Part shown: one piece after another, positions 16,207-24,599 of the stretch
Position numbering within the stretch: position 1 is the first letter of the stretch
Layout: every line of letters begins with the position of its first letter
Program-made: the position numbers and the translations under genes
Notes under the pieces: generated by a model
Databases searched by the model: none
Told to the model about the DNA's origin: nothing
Seen by the model: only the letters and a program-made list of their open reading frames with translations
DNA from: Microbacterium rhizosphaerae
Lineage (GTDB): Bacteria > Actinomycetota > Actinomycetes > Actinomycetales > Microbacteriaceae
Length of the DNA stretch: 64,000 bases
Assembly: GCF_034120055.1 (NCBI RefSeq)
Contig: NZ_CP139368.1
Span: forward strand, 186,001-250,000
Direction of reading: 5' to 3'

Positions 16207-16910
16207 CCGTCCGCATCGGGGTCATCACCTTCCCCGGGTCGCTCGACGACCGCGACGCGCAGCGCGCGATCCGCATGGCCGGGGCCGAGCCCGTGGCCCT
16301 CTGGCACGGCTCGCACGACCTCGAGGGCGTCGACGCCCTCGTGCTGCCCGGCGGGTTCAGCTACGGCGACTATTTGAGGGCCGGTGCGATCGCGGCGCTC
16401 TCGCCGATCATGACCGAGGTCACGCAGGCCGCGTCGGCCGGCATGCCGGTCCTCGGCATCTGCAACGGCTTCCAGATGCTCGTCGAGGCCCACCTGCTGC
16501 CAGGCGGACTCATCCGCAACGCCCACCAGCAGTTCATCCGCCGCGACCAGCGACTGCGCGTCGAGAACGCGGACACCGCATGGACGTCCGCCTTCACGCA
16601 GGGTCAGGAGATCATCACGCCCCTGAAGAACGGCGACGGCGGCTACATCGCGGATGCCGAGACCCTCGCCCGCATCGAGGGCGAAGGCCTCGTCGCCTTC
16701 CGCTACGTCTGCGTGAACCCCAACGGCTCGCTCGACGACATCGCGGGGCTCACGAACGAGCGCGGCAACGTCGTCGGTCTCATGCCGCACCCGGAGCACG
16801 CCGTCGAGCCGGGCTTCGGCCCCGATACCCGCGCGGCGATGCGCTCCGGGATCGACGGCCTCGGATTCTTCACCTCGGCCATCGACGCGGTCGTCTCCGC
16901 GGCGGCCTGA
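16203..16910 (+). CDS. purQ: Phosphoribosylformylglycinamidine synthase subunit PurQ (glutaminase)
   Basis: A 235-residue class I glutamine amidotransferase. The nucleophile Cys is in GICNGFQML near residue 94, the oxyanion strand region is [11 protein letters not shown] near 45, and the His-Glu pair is in [12 protein letters not shown] near 198. It releases ammonia from glutamine for PurL. It overlaps purS by 4 bp, so translation is coupled. Confidence 0.96.
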   Translation: MTVRIGVITFPGSLDDRDAQRAIRMAGAEPVALWHGSHDLEGVDALVLPGGFSYGDYLRAGAIAALSPIMTEVTQAASAGMPVLGICNGFQMLVEAHLLPGGLIRNAHQQFIRRDQRLRVENADTAWTSAFTQGQEIITPLKNGDGGYIADAETLARIEGEGLVAFRYVCVNPNGSLDDIAGLTNERGNVVGLMPHPEHAVEPGFGPDTRAAMRSGIDGLGFFTSAIDAVVSAAA

Positions 16911-16920
16911 GCGGGCGACC

Positions 16921-17856
16921 GTGGCCGCCACCGGCATCCCCTCGCTCGTCGTCTCCGTTCCGGACGAGAAGCTCGCACACGACCTGCAGCCCCTGCCCGA
17001 GGGCGCCGAGCTGCTGCTGTGGGACATGAAGACGCCCCCGCCGCGCGATCACATCGACATCGTCGTGCCGCCGTACATGAGCATGTCGGAGATCCTGCCG
17101 ATGCTCGCGGATGTCGACGTCCGCCTCGTGCAGGGCCAGTCGATCGGCTACGACGGCGTCTCGGCCCACCTGCCGCCCGGAAAGGTCTTCGCGAACGCGG
17201 CGAGCGTGCACGAGACCTCCACCGCCGAGCTCGCGGTCGGACTCGCCATCGCGGCGCAGCGTCACATCCCGGAGTTCGTGCGCGCGCAGGACGAGCACCG
17301 CTGGGCGCCGGTCTTCGCGACGAGCCTCGCCGACCGGCGCGTGCTCCTGCTCGGCTACGGCGGCGTCGGCAAGGCCGTCGCCGACCGGCTGCGGCCGTTC
17401 GAGGTGGAGCTGACCGTCGTCGCCCACACCGCCCGCGACGAGGACGGCGTCGCCGTGCACGGCGTGGACGAGCTGGCGGACCTGCTCCCGGATGCCGAGA
17501 TCCTCATCGCCACGCTCCCCGGAGGCGAGGCCACCCGGCACATCGTCGCGGACGAGGCACTCACGGCTCTGCCCGACGGCGCGCTCGTGATCAACGTGGG
17601 TCGCGGATCCCTCATCGACACCGACGCGCTCGTCGAGCACGTATCGCGCGGCCGCATCCGGGCGGCACTCGACGTCACCGATCCCGAGCCGCTCCCCGAG
17701 GACCACCCGCTGTGGTCGCTCCCCGGCGTGCTGATCGCACCTCATGTGGGCGGCGCATCCACAGCGATGCAGCCGCGCATCGCGCGTCTCGTGCGCCGGC
17801 AGATCGATCGCATGCTGCGGGGCGAAGAGCCGGTCAACGTCGTCCTCACGACCTGA
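16921..17856 (+). CDS. D-isomer-specific 2-hydroxyacid dehydrogenase
   Basis: A 311-residue cytosolic NAD(P)-dependent dehydrogenase. The Rossmann glycine motif is LLGYGGVGKAV near residue 141. The catalytic Arg is in INVGRGSLID near 226, the Glu in DVTDPEPLPEDHPLW near 255, and the His in APHVGGAST near 278. Family members reduce 2-ketoacids such as glyoxylate, hydroxypyruvate or phenylpyruvate; the substrate is not resolved. GTG 16921 is 10 bp after purQ, and the gene may be co-transcribed with purSQ. Confidence 0.88.
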   Translation: MAATGIPSLVVSVPDEKLAHDLQPLPEGAELLLWDMKTPPPRDHIDIVVPPYMSMSEILPMLADVDVRLVQGQSIGYDGVSAHLPPGKVFANAASVHETSTAELAVGLAIAAQRHIPEFVRAQDEHRWAPVFATSLADRRVLLLGYGGVGKAVADRLRPFEVELTVVAHTARDEDGVAVHGVDELADLLPDAEILIATLPGGEATRHIVADEALTALPDGALVINVGRGSLIDTDALVEHVSRGRIRAALDVTDPEPLPEDHPLWSLPGVLIAPHVGGASTAMQPRIARLVRRQIDRMLRGEEPVNVVLTT

Positions 17857-17878
17857 GTCCGCCTCCCGGCGGCCGGGA

Positions 17879-17892
17879 TGTAAGCGCTTGCA
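17879..17892. promoter_or_regulatory. LacI-family operator of the alpha-glucosidase gene
   Basis: TGTAAGCGCTTGCA is a near-perfect palindrome of the classic LacI-family type, centred on AAGCGCTT. It ends 1 bp before the -10 hexamer, where a bound repressor would block RNA polymerase. Confidence 0.75.
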
Positions 17893-17893
17893 G

Positions 17894-17899
17894 TATCCT
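17894..17899 (+). promoter_or_regulatory. -10 element TATCCT
   Basis: Located 6 nt before the ATG at 17906 and directly after the operator; leaderless-type spacing. Confidence 0.55.
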
Positions 17900-17905
17900 G
17901 GGTCC

Positions 17906-19561
17906 ATGACTTCCGGCTCCGAGTGGTGGCGCAGCGCCGTCATCTACCAGATCTATCCCCGTTCCTTCGCGGACGGCTCCGGCGACGGCATGGGCGACCT
18001 GCCCGGCATCACGTCGCACCTCGACGACCTCCGCGACCTCGGCGTCGACGCGATCTGGCTGAGCCCGTTCTTCACGTCGCCGCAGAAGGACGCGGGCTAC
18101 GACGTCTCCGACTACTGCGACGTCGACCCCCTCTTCGGCACGCTGGCGGACTTCGACGACATGCTCGCGGCCGCGCACGAGCGCGGCATCCGGGTCATCG
18201 TCGACCTGGTGCCGAACCACTCGTCCGACCAGCACATCTGGTTCCAGGAAGCGCTTGCGGCCACGCCGGGCAGCCCGGCCCGTTCGCGCTACCTCTTCCG
18301 CGACGGCAAGGGCGAGCACGGTGAGCTGCCGCCGAACAACTGGGAGTCGGTCTTCGGCGGCGACGCCTGGACCCGCGTCATCGAGCCCGACGGCACCCCG
18401 GGCCAGTGGTACCTGCACATCTTCGACGAGTCGCAGCCCGACTTCGACTGGTCGAACGAGCAGGTCCGCGAGGAGTTCCGGCGCATCCTGCGCTTCTGGC
18501 TGGACCGCGGCGTCGACGGCTTCCGCATCGACGTCGCCCATGGCCTCATCAAGAAGGACGGCCTGCCCGACCACTTCGCCGACCCCGAGGGCGGCTCGAT
18601 GGGCGGCGACGAGGCGGACGTGCCGTTCTGGGGCCAGGAGGGCGTCCACGACGTATACCGCGACTGGAATGCCCTCGTCTCCGAGTACGACGGCGACCGC
18701 GCCCTGTGCGGCGAGGCCTGGCTGCCCACGCTCGAGAAGACGGCTCTCTGGGTGCGCCCCGACGAGCTCCACCAGACCTTCAACTTCATCTACCTCGAGA
18801 CCGAGTGGGATGCCGCGGCCCTCCGCGCGGTCATCGACGAGTCGCTGCGCGCATTCGGCAGCGTCGGCGCGCCGAGCACGTGGGTGCTGTCCAACCACGA
18901 CGTGGTGCGTCACGCATCCCGCCTCGCGCTGACCGCCGTCAACCCGCAGGGCCACGGCATCGGACCGAACTCCCCCGGCCAGCCGATCCCCGAGGTCGGC
19001 CTCCGTCGCGCCCGCGCCGCGTCGGCTCTCATGCTCGCGCTCCCCGGCTCCGCCTATCTCTATCAGGGCGAGGAGCTCGGGCTCCCCGAGGTCATCGACA
19101 TCCCGGACGAGGCGCGACAGGACCCCACCTGGTTCCGCACCGAGGGCGAGCGGTACGGACGGGATGGATGCCGGGTCCCCCTCCCCTGGACCGCGGACGC
19201 TCCCTCCTACGGCTTCAGCCCGACCGGTTCGAGCTGGCTCCCGCAGCCGGCCGAGTGGGCCGAGCACGCCCGTGACATCGAGGCGGCGGACGAGGCATCC
19301 ACTCTCTCGCTCTATAAGACGCTCCTCGAGACGCGACGCGTCCACGATCTCGGCGCGGGTACCCTGGAGTGGATCCCGACGAGCGACGGCACGCTCTCGT
19401 TCCGCAACGGCGCCATCACCGTCGTCGCGAACCTCGGAACCGAGCCGGTCGCCCTGCCCGGAGGACGCGTGGCCGCGGCGAGTTCGCCGGTGGACGGCGG
19501 CGTGCTTCCGGTGGACGCGACGGCGTGGCTCATCGGTTCACCAGAGGTTTGCGGGGACTGA
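17906..19561 (+). CDS. GH13 alpha-glucosidase / oligo-1,6-glucosidase type
   Basis: A 551-residue family 13 hydrolase. It starts SEWWRSAVIYQIYPRSFADG, and the first conserved region is DLVPNHSSDQH. The nucleophile Asp is in GFRIDVAH near residue 205, the acid/base Glu in LCGEAW near 271, and the third Asp in LSNHDVVRH near 332. There is no signal peptide, so it acts in the cytosol on imported maltose, isomaltose or related alpha-glucosides. The start is set by the -10 element and operator. A LacI-type gene follows 66 bp downstream and is the probable regulator. No transporter gene is adjacent. Confidence 0.92.
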   Translation: MTSGSEWWRSAVIYQIYPRSFADGSGDGMGDLPGITSHLDDLRDLGVDAIWLSPFFTSPQKDAGYDVSDYCDVDPLFGTLADFDDMLAAAHERGIRVIVDLVPNHSSDQHIWFQEALAATPGSPARSRYLFRDGKGEHGELPPNNWESVFGGDAWTRVIEPDGTPGQWYLHIFDESQPDFDWSNEQVREEFRRILRFWLDRGVDGFRIDVAHGLIKKDGLPDHFADPEGGSMGGDEADVPFWGQEGVHDVYRDWNALVSEYDGDRALCGEAWLPTLEKTALWVRPDELHQTFNFIYLETEWDAAALRAVIDESLRAFGSVGAPSTWVLSNHDVVRHASRLALTAVNPQGHGIGPNSPGQPIPEVGLRRARAASALMLALPGSAYLYQGEELGLPEVIDIPDEARQDPTWFRTEGERYGRDGCRVPLPWTADAPSYGFSPTGSSWLPQPAEWAEHARDIEAADEASTLSLYKTLLETRRVHDLGAGTLEWIPTSDGTLSFRNGAITVVANLGTEPVALPGGRVAAASSPVDGGVLPVDATAWLIGSPEVCGD

Positions 19562-19627
19562 TCCGGATGCTGGGGCGCCCGGACCGGTGAGCGAAGACGC
19601 ACCGGCCGGGCATGACGGAGGGGCTGA

Positions 19628-20653
19628 ATGGTCGGCATCGATGAGGTCGCACGCCTCGCCGGCGTTTCGACGGCGACGGTCTCGCGCGCGCTGAGCGGAC
19701 GCGGCAACGTGTCCGATGCGTCACGGGCGCGGGTGGAGGCGGCGGCGCACACGCTGGGCTACGTCGTCTCGGCGTCGGCATCGAGCCTCGCGTCCGGGCG
19801 CACGCGCAACGTGGGCGTGCTGGTCCCCTACCTCGACCGCTGGTTCTTCAGCACGGTGCTCTCGGGCATCGCGCGGGAGCTCATGGCGCACGGTTACGAC
19901 ATCACGCTCTACTCGCTGTCGGCCGATCGCGAGCAGCGGCGCGAGGTGTTCGAGACGTCCCTCAAGCGTCAGCGCGTCGACGGCGTCATCGCGATCTCCA
20001 TCGAGCTCGGATCCGAGGAGAGCGGACGTGTCGGCGAGCTCGGCCTTCCGGTCATCGCGATCGGAGGCCCGAACCCCGGGCTCGCCACCCTCACCGTCGA
20101 CGACGTCGCCGTGGCGCGGCTCGCGACCGAGCACCTGCTCGCACTCGGCCACCGCGAGATCGCGCACATCGGGGCGAGCCCGGAGTTCGACATCGACTTC
20201 CACATCCCCACCCAGCGCCGGCAGGGCTTCGAGCTCGCCCTCGACGCAGCGGGCATCACGCCCAACCCCGCGCTGTACGAGCCCGCCGATTTCACGATCG
20301 AGGGCGGGTTCCGTGCGGGCAAGCAGCTGCTCGGCCGACCGGGCGACCGCCCGACCGCGATCTTCGCCGCGTCCGACGAGATGGCCATCGGCGCGCTCCT
20401 GGCCGCACGCGAGCTCGGATACCGGGTGCCGGAGGACCTCTCGATCGTCGGGATCGACGGTCACGAGCTCGGCAAGTTCTTCCAGGTGACGACGGTCGAC
20501 CAGTTCCCGGGCGACCAGGGCGTCCGCGCGGCCAAGGCCCTGCTCGCCGCCCTCGAGGCGCGCGAGCAGCACGGCGAGTCGCCGACCGTCGTCCCGGGGC
20601 AGCTGCCGTTCGAGCTCGTCGTGCGCAACACGACCGCCCGGCTCGACCGCTGA
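19628..20653 (+). CDS. LacI family transcriptional regulator
   Basis: A 341-residue repressor with the LacI headpiece IDEVARLAGVSTATVSRALS at the very N-terminus, the hinge region ASASSLASGRTRNVGVLVP and a sugar-binding sensor ending LSIVGIDGHELG. It follows the GH13 gene in the same direction. The palindrome TGTAAGCGCTTGCA before that gene is its likely target, and an alpha-glucoside or derivative its likely inducer. No good copy of the palindrome was seen directly before this gene. Confidence 0.87.
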   Translation: MVGIDEVARLAGVSTATVSRALSGRGNVSDASRARVEAAAHTLGYVVSASASSLASGRTRNVGVLVPYLDRWFFSTVLSGIARELMAHGYDITLYSLSADREQRREVFETSLKRQRVDGVIAISIELGSEESGRVGELGLPVIAIGGPNPGLATLTVDDVAVARLATEHLLALGHREIAHIGASPEFDIDFHIPTQRRQGFELALDAAGITPNPALYEPADFTIEGGFRAGKQLLGRPGDRPTAIFAASDEMAIGALLAARELGYRVPEDLSIVGIDGHELGKFFQVTTVDQFPGDQGVRAAKALLAALEAREQHGESPTVVPGQLPFELVVRNTTARLDR

Positions 20654-20704
20654 CAGGACGGTGCGGCGCCTCGCGGTCCCCGAGGGGCCGTCCGCGCGGC
20701 GCCG

Positions 20705-20710
20705 TATGCT
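20705..20710 (+). promoter_or_regulatory. -10 element TATGCT
   Basis: Located 7 nt before the ATG at 20718; it favours that start over in-frame upstream codons. Confidence 0.5.
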
Positions 20711-20717
20711 CGGGGTC

Positions 20718-21932
20718 ATGACCATGGACCTCGAAGGCATCTACACGGATCTGCACCGTCATCCCGAGCTGTCGTTCCAGGAGCACCGCACCGCCGGCAT
20801 CGTCGCCGAGCACCTGCGCGCCCTCGGCATCGACACGACCGAGGGGGTCGGACGGACAGGCGTCGTCGGAGTCGTCTCGAACGGAGTCGGGCCGACGGTG
20901 TGGCTGCGCGCCGACATGGACGGCCTGCCCGTCGAGGAGCTCACCGGCCTCCCCTACGCCAGCGCGGCGCGGGGCGTGAACCCCGCCGGGCTCGACGTTC
21001 CGGTCATGCACGCGTGCGGCCACGACATGCACGTCACCTGCCTCCTCGGCGCGATCGAGCGCCTCGTCGCAGAGAAGGATTCCTGGCACGGCACGGTCGT
21101 CGCCGTCTTCCAGCCCGCCGAGGAGTTCGGTGCCGGGTCGCAGGCGATGCTCGACGACGGGGTGCTCGACCGGTTCCCGCGTCCCGACATCGTCCTCGGC
21201 CAGCACGTGACGCCGCTGCCCGCAGGGACGATCGGCGTCCGCAGCGGAACGCAGATGGCCGCCTCGGACGGGCTCACCGTCACGATGTACGGGCGCGGCG
21301 GCCACGGTTCGCGCCCGCAGGCGACGATCGACCCGGTCGTCATGGCGGCCGCGACCGTCATGCGGCTGCAGACGATCGTCTCGCGCGAGGTCGATCCTCG
21401 CGATGTCGCGGTCGTGACCGTCGGATCGATCCACGCCGGACTGAAGAACAACATCATCTCGGACGAGGCGAAGCTCGAGATCAGTCTGCGCTACCCGACG
21501 GATGCGCTGCGCGACGCGGTGCTCGCCAAGCTCGAGCGCGTCGTCAACGCCGAGGCCGCCGCATCCGGTGCCACCGTCGCGCCGCGGATCGTCACCGACC
21601 ACACGCTCCCTCCGACGATCAACGACGAGAACGCGACCGCCCGGCTCGTCTCCGCGTTCGAGGCGTCGTTCGGCGACGGCAGCGTGATCGACCCGGGCAT
21701 GTTCACGGGCAGCGAGGACGTGTCGCGCTTCGCCCGCGACGCGGGCGTGCCGCTCGTCTTCTGGTTCTGGGGAGGGGTGGATGCCGAGGCCCACGCGCGC
21801 GCCCTCGCGGCGGGCACCCTCGAGACCGATATCCCCACCAACCACTCGGCCTACTTCGCGCCCGTCCTGCAGCCGACACTGTCGCGGGGCGTCGAGGCCC
21901 TCGTGATCGCCGCGCGCGAATTCCTCGGCTGA
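20718..21932 (+). CDS. M20-family amidohydrolase (hippurate/IAA-amino-acid hydrolase type)
   Basis: A 404-residue metallopeptidase. Metal-site motifs are LHRHPELSFQEHRT at the N-terminus, HACGHDMHVT near residue 100 and FQPAEEFGAGS near 135, with GRGGHGSRPQATIDPV beginning the dimerisation domain. M20D enzymes remove N-acyl groups from amino acids or small amides in the cytosol. The substrate is not apparent. An ATG two codons later (20724) is possible. The gene is flanked by a LacI regulator and a potassium transporter with no evident functional link. Confidence 0.88.
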   Translation: MTMDLEGIYTDLHRHPELSFQEHRTAGIVAEHLRALGIDTTEGVGRTGVVGVVSNGVGPTVWLRADMDGLPVEELTGLPYASAARGVNPAGLDVPVMHACGHDMHVTCLLGAIERLVAEKDSWHGTVVAVFQPAEEFGAGSQAMLDDGVLDRFPRPDIVLGQHVTPLPAGTIGVRSGTQMAASDGLTVTMYGRGGHGSRPQATIDPVVMAAATVMRLQTIVSREVDPRDVAVVTVGSIHAGLKNNIISDEAKLEISLRYPTDALRDAVLAKLERVVNAEAAASGATVAPRIVTDHTLPPTINDENATARLVSAFEASFGDGSVIDPGMFTGSEDVSRFARDAGVPLVFWFWGGVDAEAHARALAAGTLETDIPTNHSAYFAPVLQPTLSRGVEALVIAAREFLG

Positions 21933-22022
21933 TCAGGGATCCGCGCGAGGCGGAGCGTCGCCGGAGCCTCACTCGATCCGCGCGCATCCAGCCAACGAGC
22001 AGGTAACGCACGCCGCGCCGCG

Positions 22023-22051
22023 TTGCATACGAACGCCGAAAAGCGTACTGT
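22023..22051 (+). promoter_or_regulatory. Promoter of the KimA-type gene
   Basis: TTGCAT (22023-22028) and TACTGT (22046-22051) are 17 bp apart, a good -35/-10 pair, ending 8 nt before the GTG at 22060. Confidence 0.6.
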
Positions 22052-22059
22052 CGCACGCC

Positions 22060-24204
22060 GTGACGAACGAGAGTCGCGAGACCGAAGTCGATGAGACTCC
22101 GATCGCGAAACGCATCCTGATCGGCGACCCGCTGGCGTCGACGAATTCCGAGGAGCACCTCCTCCCGAAGCGGATGGCGCTGCCGATCTTCGCGTCCGAC
22201 GCGTTGTCGTCCGTGGCGTACGGTCCACAGGAGATGATGATGATCCTCCTGACCGGAGGACTCGCGTTCCTGGCCTTCAGCCCGTGGATCGCATTCGCCG
22301 TCGTCATCCTCCTGGTCGTCATCGTGCTGAGCTACCGGCAGCTCATCAAGGCCTACCCGTCGGGCGGTGGAGACTACGAGGTCGCCCGCAAGAACCTCGG
22401 CGAGATCCCGGGCGTCGTCGTCGCCGCGGCGCTGCTCGTCGACTACGTGCTGACGGTCTCGGTGTCGGTCGCGTCCGGCGTCGACAACATCATCTCGGCG
22501 CTGCCGGTGCTCAACCCCTGGCGCGTCGAGATGGCGGTGGGGTTCGTCATCCTCATCGTGGTCGTGAACCTCCGAGGCGTGCGGGAGGCGTCACGGGCGT
22601 TCGCCATCCCCACCTATGTCTTCATCGGTTCCGTCGGCGTCATGATCGTCGTGGGCCTCGCGCGCACCTTCCTCGGCTTCGCGCCCGTGGCCTCGAGCGC
22701 CCAGTACGGCGTGAAGGGCACGGACCTCATGCAGGCCGCCGTCATCCTCCTCGTCCTGCGCGCGTTCTCGAGCGGCTGCTCCGCCCTCACCGGCATCGAG
22801 GCCGTGTCGAACGGCGTGCAGGCCTTCCGCAAGCCGAAGATCCTCAATGCGCAGACCACGCTGGCGCTGATGGGCACGATCGCCATCCTGCTGTTCTCCG
22901 GGCTCACCGCGCTCGCGCTGATCTCGGGCGTGCACTACGCGGAGGATCCGTGCACCGAGCTCATCGGATGGAACTGCAGCAACCCGCAGCCGAGCCTCAT
23001 GGCGCAGGTGGCCGCCGCCACCTTCGGGATGAACAGCATCCCGTTCTTCATCATCCAGGCGGCGACCGCCGTCGTCCTGCTGCTGGCGGCCAACACCGCC
23101 TTCAACGGGTTCCCGCTGCTCGGCTCGGTGCTCGCGCGCGACGGCTACGCGCCGAAGGCCCTCAACACCCGCGGCGACCGGCTCGTCTACTCGAACGGCA
23201 TGATCATCCTCGGCCTCGTGGCCATCGGCGTGCTGATCATCTATCAGGCGAACCTCACCAACCTCATCCAGCTGTACATCATCGGCGTGTTCGTGTCGTT
23301 CACCCTCGGACAGATCGGCATGATCCGGCACTGGAGACGGGGGCTGCGCGGCATCCGTCTCATGCCCGAGAACCTGCGCAACACCAAGGCGACCGCCAAG
23401 GAGAGGTTCGGGCTGCGCAAGGGCCTCGCGATCAACTCCCTCGGTGCCACGCTCACCTCGATCGTGCTCGTGATCGTGACCATCACGAAGTTCACGCACG
23501 GCGCGTGGCTCGTGTTCCTCGCCATCCCGGTGCTGACGTTCCTCATGATCGGCGTGCACCGCTACTACCGCGACGTCGAGCACGAGATCGAGATGGATGA
23601 CTCGCTCCATTTCGGCTCGACGGGCGACGTCGCGCTCATCCTCGTCAACAAGCTGCAGAAGCCGGTCGTGAAGGCGATCGACTACGCGCTGGCCGCCAAG
23701 CACGAGCACACCTTCGCCATCCACATCGCGGTGACGAAGGAGGATGCGGCCGACCTCGAGAAGGAATGGCGCATGCACCGCATGCCCATCCCGCTGAAGA
23801 TCATCGAATCGCCGTTCCGCACGTACGCGAGCCCCATCGCCGACTACATCAAGAAGTACCGGGCCGAGCACGGTTCGTCGATCGTCACCGTCTACCTGCC
23901 GCAGTACATCGTGGGGCACTGGTGGGAGACGATCCTGCACAACCGGCGCGCGAGCCGCATCGCGCAGCAGCTCATGCTGCTGCACGGTGTCTCCATCACG
24001 CTCGTGCCCTGGCTGCTCGACTCCTCGGAGCTCATCTACGGACGCCGCTCCCGACCGCTGCCGGGCCAGGAGCGCTCCGGGCGCCCGTTCGAGGACGGGG
24101 TCGTCCAGAAGGGCCGCCGCGTCATCCGCCCCGCCGGGCCGCCGAAGGCGTCCGCCGTCGACGCGAAGACGCCCGTCGTCGACACGAAGACGCCCGAGCA
24201 CTGA
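22060..24204 (+). CDS. kimA: KimA-type potassium transporter (APC superfamily)
   Basis: A 714-residue membrane protein with about 12 helices and a cytoplasmic C-terminal domain of about 200 residues. Stretches shared with Bacillus subtilis KimA (YdaO), from memory, include SDALSSVAYGP, SYRQLIKAYPSGGGDYEV, LLVDYVLTVSVSVASGVD, AFSSGCSALTGIEAVSN and RGDRLVYSNGMIILG. KimA is a high-affinity K+/H+ symporter whose activity is inhibited by cyclic di-AMP. The kdp operon directly downstream supports a role in K+ uptake. The last 50 residues are a basic/proline tail with two copies of DxKTPVVD-like sequence. Confidence 0.8.
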   Translation: MTNESRETEVDETPIAKRILIGDPLASTNSEEHLLPKRMALPIFASDALSSVAYGPQEMMMILLTGGLAFLAFSPWIAFAVVILLVVIVLSYRQLIKAYPSGGGDYEVARKNLGEIPGVVVAAALLVDYVLTVSVSVASGVDNIISALPVLNPWRVEMAVGFVILIVVVNLRGVREASRAFAIPTYVFIGSVGVMIVVGLARTFLGFAPVASSAQYGVKGTDLMQAAVILLVLRAFSSGCSALTGIEAVSNGVQAFRKPKILNAQTTLALMGTIAILLFSGLTALALISGVHYAEDPCTELIGWNCSNPQPSLMAQVAAATFGMNSIPFFIIQAATAVVLLLAANTAFNGFPLLGSVLARDGYAPKALNTRGDRLVYSNGMIILGLVAIGVLIIYQANLTNLIQLYIIGVFVSFTLGQIGMIRHWRRGLRGIRLMPENLRNTKATAKERFGLRKGLAINSLGATLTSIVLVIVTITKFTHGAWLVFLAIPVLTFLMIGVHRYYRDVEHEIEMDDSLHFGSTGDVALILVNKLQKPVVKAIDYALAAKHEHTFAIHIAVTKEDAADLEKEWRMHRMPIPLKIIESPFRTYASPIADYIKKYRAEHGSSIVTVYLPQYIVGHWWETILHNRRASRIAQQLMLLHGVSITLVPWLLDSSELIYGRRSRPLPGQERSGRPFEDGVVQKGRRVIRPAGPPKASAVDAKTPVVDTKTPEH

Positions 24205-24234
24205 GCCTCGCGGGCTGTCGCCTGACCTGAGCAC

Positions 24235-24264
24235 GCGTGAGGGGCGCGTGAGGGGCGCGTCAGG
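24235..24264. promoter_or_regulatory. Three 11-bp direct repeats upstream of the kdp operon
   Basis: GCGTGAGGGGC occurs at 24235 and 24246, followed by GCGTCAGG at 24257. The 11-bp period matches how OmpR-family response regulators such as KdpE bind. Imperfect arms GGAATCCA (24263-24270) and TGGATTCC (24283-24290) follow. Binding by KdpE is inferred. Confidence 0.5.
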
Positions 24265-24372
24265 AATCCACGTGACGGCGTATGGATTCCGTCAGGACGA
24301 CGCATCCCTCGCCCGCGCCGGAGTTGCATCGTCTCCCGGAGCGCACTCGGCGCTCCGGATGGAGGCTCTCCC

Positions 24373-24513
24373 GTGCTCGATGTCATCTACATCGCCGTGG
24401 TGATCGCGCTGTTCGCGCTCGTCACCCTCATCGCGAAGGGGGCGGAGCGGCTGGTGCCGCCCCTCCGCGGCTCGGCTCCGCGCGATGCGGCGGGCGCGGA
24501 GAAGTCGCGATGA
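24373..24513 (+). CDS. Small membrane protein upstream of kdpF
   Basis: A 46-residue ORF starting with GTG. It encodes one hydrophobic helix ([18 protein letters not shown]) followed by a basic, proline-containing tail. GGAGGC precedes the start and the stop overlaps kdpF (ATGA). The coupled position makes it a real gene. I recall similar one-helix proteins before kdpF in other actinobacteria. It may be an extra small subunit or stabiliser of the Kdp complex, but no function is established from sequence. Confidence 0.7.
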   Translation: MLDVIYIAVVIALFALVTLIAKGAERLVPPLRGSAPRDAAGAEKSR

Positions 24514-24599
24514 TCCTCTTCTCGCTCCTCGCGGCCGGGCTCGGCATCGCCGCGATCGTCTACCTCGTCATCGCGCTCCTGCTGCCGGAGCGCTTCTGA
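24510..24599 (+). CDS. kdpF: Potassium-transporting ATPase subunit KdpF
   Basis: A 29-residue single-helix peptide, [20 protein letters not shown] followed by ALLLPERF, matching KdpF in size and in its Y-L-x-x-A-L-L-x-P-E-x-F ending. KdpF stabilises the KdpABC complex in the membrane. It overlaps both the upstream small ORF and kdpA by a few bases. Confidence 0.9.
   Translation: MILFSLLAAGLGIAAIVYLVIALLLPERF

Noticed and set aside
21933..22059. Cyclic di-AMP (ydaO) riboswitch before the KimA-type gene
   Set aside because: Only 127 bp separate it from the previous gene, a good promoter lies 8 nt before the start, and none of the conserved riboswitch segments was seen.
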